A DNA stretch of 64,000 bases from Deinococcus sp. KSM4-11. Lineage in GTDB: Bacteria; Deinococcota; Deinococci; Deinococcales; Deinococcaceae. The position numbers and the translations under genes were made by a program. A model generated the notes under the pieces. It ran no database searches, was not told where the DNA came from, and saw only the letters and a list, made by a program, of their open reading frames with translations. Where the stretch lies: contig NZ_SSNX01000001.1 in the NCBI RefSeq assembly GCF_004801415.1, forward strand, positions 1,240,001-1,304,000, in the 5' to 3' direction. Position 1 is the first letter of the stretch. The number at the start of each line of letters is the position of its first letter. Below are positions 57,960 to 64,000 of the stretch, in pieces.

Positions 57960-59327
57960 ATGCAGACCTTCATCGACCTGACGTATTTCGTGGTGGCGGT
58001 GCTGTTCATCCTCGGGCTCAAGGCCATGGCGTCCCCAGCCACCGCGCGGCGCGGCATCGTGTGGGCGGGCGTGGGCATGGTGCTCGCCACGCTGGTCACC
58101 TTCCTTACACCGGGCCTCCAGAACATCGCCCTGATGATCGTGGCGATCGTGCTGGGCGGCGGCGCGGCGTGGTACCTGGGCCGGGTCGTGAAGATGACCG
58201 ACATGCCGCAGATGGTCGCCGTGTACAACGGCATGGGCGGCGGCGCGGCGGCGGCCATCGCGGCCGTAGAGTTCGCGCGCGGCGAGGTTCATGGCGCGCT
58301 GCCCACCACGCTGGCCGTGCTGGGCGCACTGATCGGCTCGGTGGCCTTCAGCGGATCCGTGGTCGCGTTCCTGAAGTTGCAGGGCATCATGAAACGCGCG
58401 TGGCGGCTGCCCGCGCAGAACATGGTGAATGCCGGACTGGCCGTGCTGGTTGTGCTGCTCGGCCTGCTGATGGTCGCGTCTGGCCCCACACCTGCCGTGC
58501 TGGTGGTGTTCTTCGTGCTGGCCCTGGCGCTGGGCGTGGTGCTCACTTCCCCGATCGGCGGGGCGGACATGCCTGTAGTGATCTCGCTGCTGAACGCCTT
58601 CACGGGTCTGGCGGTGGGCTTCGAGGGGTACGTGCTGGGCATTCCGGCCCTGATCATCGCGGGGATTGTCGTGGGCGCATCGGGCACGCTGCTCACCCAG
58701 CTGATGGCGCGGGCCATGAACCGGCCGATCACCAACATCATCTTCACGCCCCTGACCGGCGAGGCGCAGACCGGTTCGGGCGGCGTGGTGGGCACCATGC
58801 GCGAACTGAGCGCGCTGGACGCTGCCGCCACCATGCGCTACGCCCAGCGGGTGGTCATCGTGCCCGGCTACGGCATGGCCGTCGCGGGCGCCCAGCACAA
58901 GGTGCAGGAGATGGCGAAACTGCTCGAGGAAGCCGGCGTGGACGTCCGGTTCGCCATTCATCCGGTCGCGGGCCGCATGCCCGGCCATATGAACGTGCTG
59001 CTGGCTGAAGCGGGCGTGCCCTACGAGAAGATCTTCGACCTGGAGGAGATCAACGCGGATTTCCCCCTGACCGACGTGGCCCTGGTGATCGGCGCGAACG
59101 ACGTGGTGAACCCGGTCGCGCGCCACGACAAGGGCAGCCCCATCTACGGCATGCCGATCCTCGATGCCGACCGGGCCGCCCAGGTGATCGTGGTCAAGCG
59201 CGGCAAGGGGGCCGGGTACAGCGGCATCGAGAACGAACTGTTCTATCAGGAGAACACCAGCATGCTGTACGGCAGCGCGCAGCAGGCCATCGCGGACGTG
59301 GTCACGAACCTGAAGACCATGGGCTGA
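57960..59327 (+). CDS. pntB: NAD(P) transhydrogenase subunit beta (PntB)
   Basis: The 455-residue protein has about nine N-terminal helices with the proton-channel residues, then an NADP-binding C-terminal domain (about 275-455: [56 protein letters not shown]). It starts 2 nt after the pntAB stop. The operon supplies NADPH for biosynthesis and for oxidative-stress defence. Confidence 0.94.
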   Translation: MQTFIDLTYFVVAVLFILGLKAMASPATARRGIVWAGVGMVLATLVTFLTPGLQNIALMIVAIVLGGGAAWYLGRVVKMTDMPQMVAVYNGMGGGAAAAIAAVEFARGEVHGALPTTLAVLGALIGSVAFSGSVVAFLKLQGIMKRAWRLPAQNMVNAGLAVLVVLLGLLMVASGPTPAVLVVFFVLALALGVVLTSPIGGADMPVVISLLNAFTGLAVGFEGYVLGIPALIIAGIVVGASGTLLTQLMARAMNRPITNIIFTPLTGEAQTGSGGVVGTMRELSALDAAATMRYAQRVVIVPGYGMAVAGAQHKVQEMAKLLEEAGVDVRFAIHPVAGRMPGHMNVLLAEAGVPYEKIFDLEEINADFPLTDVALVIGANDVVNPVARHDKGSPIYGMPILDADRAAQVIVVKRGKGAGYSGIENELFYQENTSMLYGSAQQAIADVVTNLKTMG

Positions 59328-59407
59328 TCGGGCCGCCCGGCTGGCAGCGCCTCCCACCGGGGTTCAGGCAGAGCGAATCCAGGTGCCGGATTCAGAAGAA
59401 AGATGCA

Positions 59408-59445
59408 GGCCGCCTGAAGCACCGTGATGCCTTCAGGCAGCCTTG
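59408..59445 (+). terminator. Terminator of the pnt operon
   Basis: An 8-bp stem GCCTGAAG/CTTCAGGC with a 3-bp extension across a mismatch and an 11-nt loop lies about 80 nt after the pntB stop. It is followed by TTGT. Confidence 0.65.
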
Positions 59446-59479
59446 TCGTACCTCACCGTGGCGAGAAGGTCAGTGTCAA

Positions 59480-59517
59480 GTGTGCCACAAATCCACGTTC
59501 TGACAGATTTGTCACAC
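59480..59517. repeat. Inverted repeat GTGTG(CC)ACAAATC...GATTTGTCACAC
   Basis: Twelve paired bases with a 2-nt bulge in the left arm and a 12-nt loop lie about 250 bp upstream of the S8 protease gene. It may be an operator or an RNA hairpin. Confidence 0.55.
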
Positions 59518-59767
59518 GGGAAGAAGGCGTTCCAGACGGACATTGGCGTACCGGGCACGGAGAATGCGCCTTGAATGTGACTCGAATGTGAACAGCTGAC
59601 CACCGGTCGCCCTGTGCCCCCATTTTCCCCCACTGCTCCCCCCGAAGGGGGGCTTGTCGGCCCACGGCGATGGTCACGGAGGAGTCACACGCGGGACGGA
59701 CACTTCATGTGTAGAAGTTCACGGTGCCCGCGCTGGTCACCACAGGTTCTTCCCGGAGGCTACGCCC

Positions 59768-61105
59768 ATGAACAAACGCACCCGTCCTCTTTCTTTCATG
59801 TCCCTGGCGGTTCTGGCCATGGCGATCACGGCCTGCGGGGGCACTCCGGCCGTGACGGCCACGCCAGCCGCCCAGGGTGAGACCAAGCTGGTCACGCTGC
59901 GCATCGGTCCGGGCGTCACGAGCGCTGCCCTGACCTCCACCGTGACGGGCGCCCAGGTGATCGCGTTCGACCACACCACCGGTCGTGCCGTTCTGAGCGT
60001 ACCCGTCGACACGGCGAGCAAGTTGTCCAGCGCCAACCTGAGTGCCCAGGCGCTCGGGAGCCTGGACGCCGGTGTCCTGGGCGTAGAAGCGGACGGCGTG
60101 ATGAAGGTTCTGGCCGACGACCCCGAAGCCGACGCGCTGGGCCTGACGACCTGGGCGGGCGGCCTGACCACCTGGGCGGGCGGCCTGACCACGTGGGCGG
60201 GTGGAGCCCTCACCTGGGCGGGCGGCGTGAACTTTCTGAACAGCTCGGATCTCGCCAGCGCAGGTGCCTACTGGAATAAACTCGGCATTCCCTGGGCCCA
60301 GAAGCTGATTCCTGAACTGGGGACGGGCGTCACGGTGGCCACGATCGACACCGGCATCGACCTGAACCACCCGCTGCTGCAGGGCCGCATCGACACCGCC
60401 AACAGCTGGGACTTCATCGGCAACGACGCCGTGCCGCAGGAGGAGAACTCTGGCGGGAAGTACGGGCACGGCACGGCTGTCGCCGGAGTGATCCTCCAGA
60501 TCGCCCCGAACGCCAAGATCCAGGCCTACCGCGCCCTGAAGCCCGACGGTTCCGGCGCGATGTCGAATGTGATCGCCGCCATCACCAAGGCCTCGACGAA
60601 CGGGGCGCGCGTCATCAACCTCTCGCTGGGCTCCACCACCAACTCTCTGGCCCTGAACACGGCCGTCGCAGCGGCACTGGCCAAGGGCATTCTGGTCGTG
60701 AACTCCAGCGGGAACGCCGGTACGGAAGGCGTCGTGTATCCCGGCGCCGCCCTGGGCACGCTGCAGTTCCCCCTGACCAGCGGCCTGATCTCGGTCGGCA
60801 GCGTGACCCTGGACCTGAAGAAGTCCTCGTTCAGCCAGTACGCCAAGAACCTGAGCATGACGGCCCCCGGTGAACTGATCCTGACCACCTTCCCGGATGC
60901 CCGCCTCGTGAAGGCGAGCGGCACGTCCTTCGCGGCCCCCGCCGTGAGCGGCGCGCTGGCCCTGGCACTCTCGACCGGCGCCACCAGCGCCAGTGTGGCC
61001 GCCAACGTGAAGGCCACAGCCTCGGCGAACCTCGACCCCACCTTCAACCCCGAACTGGGTGCCGGCACGCTGAACGTGGGCGCGCTGGCCGACAACTACC
61101 GCTGA
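59768..61105 (+). CDS. S8 (subtilisin-like) lipoprotein protease with LTTWAGG repeats
   Basis: The 445-residue protein has a lipobox (MAITAC, C23), a propeptide-like region, a tract of four LTTWAGG/ALTWAGG heptads (126-153), then the S8 catalytic domain with D194 (TIDTGIDLN), H234 (YGHGTAVAG), oxyanion N316 (SSGNAG) and S387 (SGTSFAAPAVSG). All catalytic residues are present. It should act at the cell surface or in the wall. The ATG at 59768 has a GGAGG site upstream. Confidence 0.9.
   Translation: MNKRTRPLSFMSLAVLAMAITACGGTPAVTATPAAQGETKLVTLRIGPGVTSAALTSTVTGAQVIAFDHTTGRAVLSVPVDTASKLSSANLSAQALGSLDAGVLGVEADGVMKVLADDPEADALGLTTWAGGLTTWAGGLTTWAGGALTWAGGVNFLNSSDLASAGAYWNKLGIPWAQKLIPELGTGVTVATIDTGIDLNHPLLQGRIDTANSWDFIGNDAVPQEENSGGKYGHGTAVAGVILQIAPNAKIQAYRALKPDGSGAMSNVIAAITKASTNGARVINLSLGSTTNSLALNTAVAAALAKGILVVNSSGNAGTEGVVYPGAALGTLQFPLTSGLISVGSVTLDLKKSSFSQYAKNLSMTAPGELILTTFPDARLVKASGTSFAAPAVSGALALALSTGATSASVAANVKATASANLDPTFNPELGAGTLNVGALADNYR
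60143..60226 (+). repeat. Tandem 21-bp repeat, four copies, inside the S8 protease gene
   Basis: Four adjacent 21-bp units encode LTTWAGG, LTTWAGG, LTTWAGG and ALTWAGG. Units 1 and 2 differ by one base, while unit 4 is more diverged at its start. The repeat length keeps the reading frame, so copy number could vary without disrupting the protein. Confidence 0.85.
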
Positions 61106-61112
61106 GGCTCCC

Positions 61113-61259
61113 ATGCAGAAGATCATCCTGAACTTGCCCGCCGGGCCTCAGTCCCACTCGACCCTTCCGACCTCCGCTCCTCTCACTCCTCCGGGCACCC
61201 TGCACGCGGGTAGCCGCGGCATCTGGAAGGACACCCGCACCAAACCCCTGGCCGCCTGA
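61113..61259 (+). CDS. Candidate 48-residue peptide downstream of the S8 protease
   Basis: A 48-codon frame (MQKIILNLPAGPQSHS... ending TRTKPLAA) starts 7 nt after the S8 stop. The TGAGG at that stop can act as its ribosome-binding site, and the frame ends 4 nt before a strong terminator. Third-position G+C is high, as in real genes here. The peptide is Pro/Thr/Ser-rich with a basic end and no signal peptide. It may be a real small protein coupled to the protease or a chance ORF. Confidence 0.35.
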   Translation: MQKIILNLPAGPQSHSTLPTSAPLTPPGTLHAGSRGIWKDTRTKPLAA

Positions 61260-61263
61260 TCCG

Positions 61264-61313
61264 CACCCAGCGGACACGCCCCGCCGGGAAGGGCGGGGCG
61301 TGTCCGCTGGGTG
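61264..61313. terminator. 22-bp perfect hairpin terminator
   Basis: Arms 61264-61285 and 61292-61313 pair perfectly over 22 bp with a 6-nt loop. It is the longest hairpin in the window. No T run follows. It separates the S8 locus from the DUF4127 operon and almost touches the next -10 box. Confidence 0.85.
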
Positions 61314-61316
61314 CTC

Positions 61317-61322
61317 TAGGCT
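61317..61322 (+). promoter_or_regulatory. -10 box TAGGCT, leaderless start of the DUF4127 gene
   Basis: TAGGCT ends 7 nt before the ATG at 61330 and begins 4 nt after the hairpin arm at 61313. Confidence 0.5.
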
Positions 61323-61329
61323 AGCGGTG

Positions 61330-62832
61330 ATGTCTCCCCGTGTGCTGCTCGTCCCGCCGGATACCCGTCCTCCCACGCTCGACCTGCCCGCCGCGCTGGC
61401 CCGCATGACGGGCGCGGCCGTGAGCGTGCCGCCCCCAGCGGCGCTGCCCGACTTCTTTACGCCGGGCGACCCCGCTCTGCTGAGAGCGTGGCTGGAGGCG
61501 GCCGCCCCGACCGCCAACGTGCTGGTGGTGTGCGTGGAGACCCTGTGTCTGGGCGGCATGATCCCGGCGCGGCGGGTCTCGGATGACCTGGACGTGGCCC
61601 TGGAACGCCTGGCCGTGTTGGCCTACCTGAAGGCGCACCATCCCGCCCTACGGATCTATGCCTTCGGGGTGATCGTCCGGGTGGCGCACGACAACGATCC
61701 GCACGAGGAGAAACCGTACTACGGTCAATGGGGCCGTGAACTCCGCGCGTACTCGGTGGCCTTCGACCGGCACGCCCGGCACGGGGACGGCGAACTGGCC
61801 GCGCTGGACGCCGCGCGGGCGGGCGTGCCGGAGGACATCCTGGCCGACTGGTTGGGCACCCGCGAACGCAACCGCGCGCTGCACCTGCGGGCGCTGGAGC
61901 TGCTTGGCGACGGCGTGCTGGATCACCTGTGCCTGACGCTGGATGACACGACCGAGTACGGTCTGGCCGCCTTCGACCGGCGCCTGCTGGAAGCCCATGC
62001 GGACGACCTGGGCGTGTGGGAGCACCTCGACATCTATCCCGGCGCGGATGAGGTGCCGTGCGCCCTGATCGCCCGCGCGCTGCGCCCCGAGACCGTCCGG
62101 GTGTGGGTGCGGTACAGCGGTCTGGACGGTGCCCGCAGCGGTATGGCCTACGAGGATCGGCCCGCCGGGGAACTCGTCCGCACCCATCTGAGGGCTGCCG
62201 GATGTGGACTGGCCGACACGCCCGCCGAAGCCGCCTTCACACTGGCGGTGAATACGCCCGGCACGCGGCAGGCCCACCGGCAACCGGACTTCGCCACCGT
62301 GGACACCACGCACCGGCACCTGCCCGCCTTCATCGATGCGCTCAGAGACGACCTGCAGGCCGGGCGAACCGTCAGCGTGGCGGACATCGCCTACCCGAAC
62401 GGCGCGGAGTGGCGGCTGTGGACGCTGATGCAGGGGCTGCCGCTGGCCAGACTGGCGGGCTACAGCGCGTGGAACACGGCCGGGAACACGCTGGGGGCGG
62501 CCATCGCCTTCGGAAAGCTCGCGCCGCTGGTCGTGAACCGGGCCGAGCATGCCGGCGCCCTATTCGCCCGGATGGTGGACGACGCGCTGTACCAGGGATG
62601 GGCAAGATCGCAGGTGCGTGCACGGCTCGACCAGCCCAGCCCCTTCGACCTCGGGACGCAGCGGGGAGCGGCCGAAGCGCACCTGCGCGAGCTGATCACC
62701 CCGCGCATCCATGACCTCTGGAACACGCACTTCGTTGCTGGAGGCCTGGAATTGGAGGTCGGCACGCCCAACCTGGCGTGGCCGCGCCTGTTTACCGGCG
62801 TGTTCCCCATGGTCGTGCGGGAGCGCGCATGA
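61330..62832 (+). CDS. DUF4127 family protein
   Basis: The 500-residue soluble protein has the DUF4127 pattern: VLLVPPDTRPPTLDLP at the start, ETLCLGGMIPARR, FGVIVRVAHDNDPHEEKPYYGQ, LDDTTEYG and GYSAWNTAGNTLGAAIAFG. The family is found in Gram-positive bacteria, Deinococcus and others, usually next to sugar-utilisation genes, and its activity is not established to my knowledge. It overlaps the ROK kinase gene by 4 nt, so a role in amino-sugar or glycan metabolism is likely. Confidence 0.82.
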   Translation: MSPRVLLVPPDTRPPTLDLPAALARMTGAAVSVPPPAALPDFFTPGDPALLRAWLEAAAPTANVLVVCVETLCLGGMIPARRVSDDLDVALERLAVLAYLKAHHPALRIYAFGVIVRVAHDNDPHEEKPYYGQWGRELRAYSVAFDRHARHGDGELAALDAARAGVPEDILADWLGTRERNRALHLRALELLGDGVLDHLCLTLDDTTEYGLAAFDRRLLEAHADDLGVWEHLDIYPGADEVPCALIARALRPETVRVWVRYSGLDGARSGMAYEDRPAGELVRTHLRAAGCGLADTPAEAAFTLAVNTPGTRQAHRQPDFATVDTTHRHLPAFIDALRDDLQAGRTVSVADIAYPNGAEWRLWTLMQGLPLARLAGYSAWNTAGNTLGAAIAFGKLAPLVVNRAEHAGALFARMVDDALYQGWARSQVRARLDQPSPFDLGTQRGAAEAHLRELITPRIHDLWNTHFVAGGLELEVGTPNLAWPRLFTGVFPMVVRERA

Positions 62833-63731
62833 GCGGCGCGCTGCTGGCCCTCGATCTGGGGGGCACGTCCATGCGGGCCGCGCTGATCGAGGACGGTCAG
62901 GTCACGACGCGGGTGCAGGCGGCCACCCCCAAACCCTCGACGCCGGACGCGGTGATCGACGCGGCCCTCGTGCTCGCGGCCCCCCTGGCGGCGCAGGCGT
63001 CCGCGCTGGGGGTGGCGTGTGCGGGGGCAGTGGCCGCCGGCCGGGTCACCGCGACGGCCACGCACACCTTCCCCGGCTGGGTGGATATTCCCCTGGCGGA
63101 TCGCCTGAGCGCCGGGCTGGGCCGGCCGTGCCGGGTGCTGAACGACGCGCGGGCGGCCACGTGGGGCGAGGCGCAGGCCGGGGCAGGGCGCGGTTCCTCC
63201 GAGTTCATGTTCGTGACGATCAGCACCGGGGTCGGCGCGGGCCTGATCCTGGGCGGACGCCTTCATCTGGCCGGGAACGGCCTGGACGCCGAACTGGGGT
63301 TCGTGACGGTGCCCGCCGCGTGGCGAGCGGGCACGCCGGTGCCGCTGCTGGGTGAGCTGGGCGCGCTGGAGTTCGAGTCGAGCGGCACGGCGCTGGGCGG
63401 TCAGGCCGCGCAGATGGGCTTCACGGATGCCCGCGCCCTGTGCGACGCCGCCGAAGACGGCGATGCGGAAGCCGACGCCGTTTACTCCCGATCTGCGGCG
63501 CTGATCGCGTGGAAATGTGCGGATGTGGCCGCCCTGCTGGGCATCACGCGGGTGGCGCTGGGCGGCAGCGTGGGCCTGCGTGACGGGTACCTGGAACGGG
63601 TGCGCGCGGCCCTGACGCACTTTCCGCAGTGGTACCGGCCGGAGATCGTACACGCGCAACTGGGCGCCGACGCGGGGCTGATCGGCGCAGCGTTGTGGGC
63701 GGGAACAGCGGCGGAGTCAGGGAGCCGGTGA
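62829..63731 (+). CDS. ROK-family sugar kinase lacking the zinc motif
   Basis: The 300-residue ASKHA kinase has the phosphate-1 motif LDLGGTSMRAAL, catalytic NDARAATWGEA (Asp in VLNDAR), STGVGAGLILGG and the hinge GLDAELGFVTV. The usual ROK zinc site (GHxxx...CxCGxxGCxE) is replaced by GFVTV and PVPLLGELGALEFESSG, with no His or Cys ligands. Similar zinc-less ROK kinases include N-acetylmannosamine kinase relatives. It probably phosphorylates the sugar produced or sensed with DUF4127. The start overlaps the previous stop (ATGA). Confidence 0.82.
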   Translation: MSGALLALDLGGTSMRAALIEDGQVTTRVQAATPKPSTPDAVIDAALVLAAPLAAQASALGVACAGAVAAGRVTATATHTFPGWVDIPLADRLSAGLGRPCRVLNDARAATWGEAQAGAGRGSSEFMFVTISTGVGAGLILGGRLHLAGNGLDAELGFVTVPAAWRAGTPVPLLGELGALEFESSGTALGGQAAQMGFTDARALCDAAEDGDAEADAVYSRSAALIAWKCADVAALLGITRVALGGSVGLRDGYLERVRAALTHFPQWYRPEIVHAQLGADAGLIGAALWAGTAAESGSR

Positions 63732-63944
63732 GCGACGGCCCACGATCCAGCCGTCCTCCACGCTGGCGAACGGCGATTGCAGCAGGCTGATGAGCGTGCG
63801 GCCCTCCTCTGGACTCGGGGGCGCGACCGTGTGCCAGGTGCCAGCGACCTGCACCTCGATCTGCGACCCTCCGGTCTGCGGGTCGACCTGAACGCGGTAA
63901 TTGCCGATGGGATGGGAACCGTGCGGAATGGCCGGGACATGCAT
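63717..63944 (-). CDS. Hypothetical small protein
   Basis: The 75-residue protein has no recognised domain (PIGNYRVQVDPQTGGSQIEVQVAGTW suggests a small beta fold). It overlaps the 3' end of the ROK kinase gene by 15 nt in convergent orientation. A GGAGG site lies 5 nt before the ATG, which supports it as a real gene. Confidence 0.55.
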   Translation of the reverse strand: MHVPAIPHGSHPIGNYRVQVDPQTGGSQIEVQVAGTWHTVAPPSPEEGRTLISLLQSPFASVEDGWIVGRRSPAP

Positions 63945-64000
63945 GGTGACCTCCGGTGGTGGGCGGCAGGCCTGGACGTGGCCCTTCTGGGTGGATGGTG
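63945..64000. other. Window edge, no feature
   Basis: Only the upstream region of the small minus-strand gene is visible. I see nothing else that can be supported. Confidence 0.5.

Larger units (their letters stand above)
59328..59767. other. Intergenic region between pntB and the S8 protease gene
   Basis: No supported gene. It contains the pnt terminator (about 59408-59445), a long inverted repeat (59480-59493/59506-59517) and two GAATGTGA direct repeats around 59574-59590. A short minus-strand open frame (59433-59633) has no coding features. Confidence 0.5.

Noticed and set aside
59433..59633. 66-residue minus-strand ORF after pntB
   Set aside because: It overlaps the pnt terminator and the inverted repeat and lacks any start signal or domain.
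60143..60226. CRISPR-like repeat
   Set aside because: The 21-bp units are directly adjacent without spacers and stay in frame within a protease gene; this is a protein repeat.

Overview
This is a G+C-rich, densely packed stretch of bacterial chromosome. It is best explained as a Deinococcus (Deinococcota) genome. The evidence is an SecD-SecF fusion, lysine genes of the LysW/alpha-aminoadipate type (lysY, homocitrate synthase, lysZ), a three-polypeptide transhydrogenase, an LEA-like repeat protein, and many genes whose TANNNT -10 box lies only 6-7 nt before the start codon, the leaderless arrangement known from Deinococcus. I see no insertion sequence, prophage, CRISPR array or tRNA. The species cannot be named from sequence inspection.

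Layout. 1-4185: a hydroxyproline-type catabolic operon (three-part FAD/2Fe-2S dehydrogenase, DapA-family deaminase, 2,5-dioxovalerate dehydrogenase). 4204-5754: an orphan nucleoside-type ABC ATPase on the minus strand. 5820-10006: PAP2 phosphatase, diheme cytochrome c, HNH protein, DUF1517 protein and an LEA-like protein. 10125-14888: minC, then the rimP-nusA-ylxR-infB operon with a terminator/antiterminator-like leader. 16289-18604: secDF. 18717-21648: lysY and homocitrate synthase, separated by a poorly conserved stretch. 21701-27546: PhzF-like protein, rlmN, then a TPR-SPOR-rex-lipoprotein operon. 27609-32852 (minus): CpdB-like nucleotidase, lactate-oxidase-like flavoprotein, PfkB kinase, rsmA. 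32919-35972: tail-anchored TPR protein, nnr, DUF4388. 36055-37728: a PlsY-like acyltransferase fused to an acyl-ACP-reductase-like domain, the most unusual protein in the window. 37811-42299: PLD-like protein, ispH, DUF1294, lysZ, YbjQ and a small protein. 42324-49120: HtrA, S1-domain protein, mazG, Nudix, PEGA protein, FtsX permease and 3D-domain protein. 49584-52640 (minus): mraZ-rsmH-ftsL-ftsI, preceded by an array of MraZ boxes. 53021-56362: DUF423, rnpB (minus), Imm32-like protein, a pseudouridine synthase and truB. 56463-59327: pntAA-pntAB-pntB. 59768-61259: an S8 lipoprotein protease and a small ORF. 61330-63944: DUF4127 protein with a ROK kinase, and a small convergent gene.

The genes serve amino-acid breakdown (hydroxyproline to 2-oxoglutarate), lysine synthesis by the aminoadipate route, translation and transcription core functions, cell envelope and division, and redox and metabolite repair (Rex, Nnr, transhydrogenase, MazG, Nudix). 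The items most worth following up are the PlsY/acyl-reductase fusion (possible fatty-aldehyde source for deinococcal alkylamine lipids), two leaderless mini-ORFs that overlap the non-ATG starts of ispH and an S1-domain gene, the MraZ box array, the rimP-nusA leader, and the structured leader of the 3D-domain gene.
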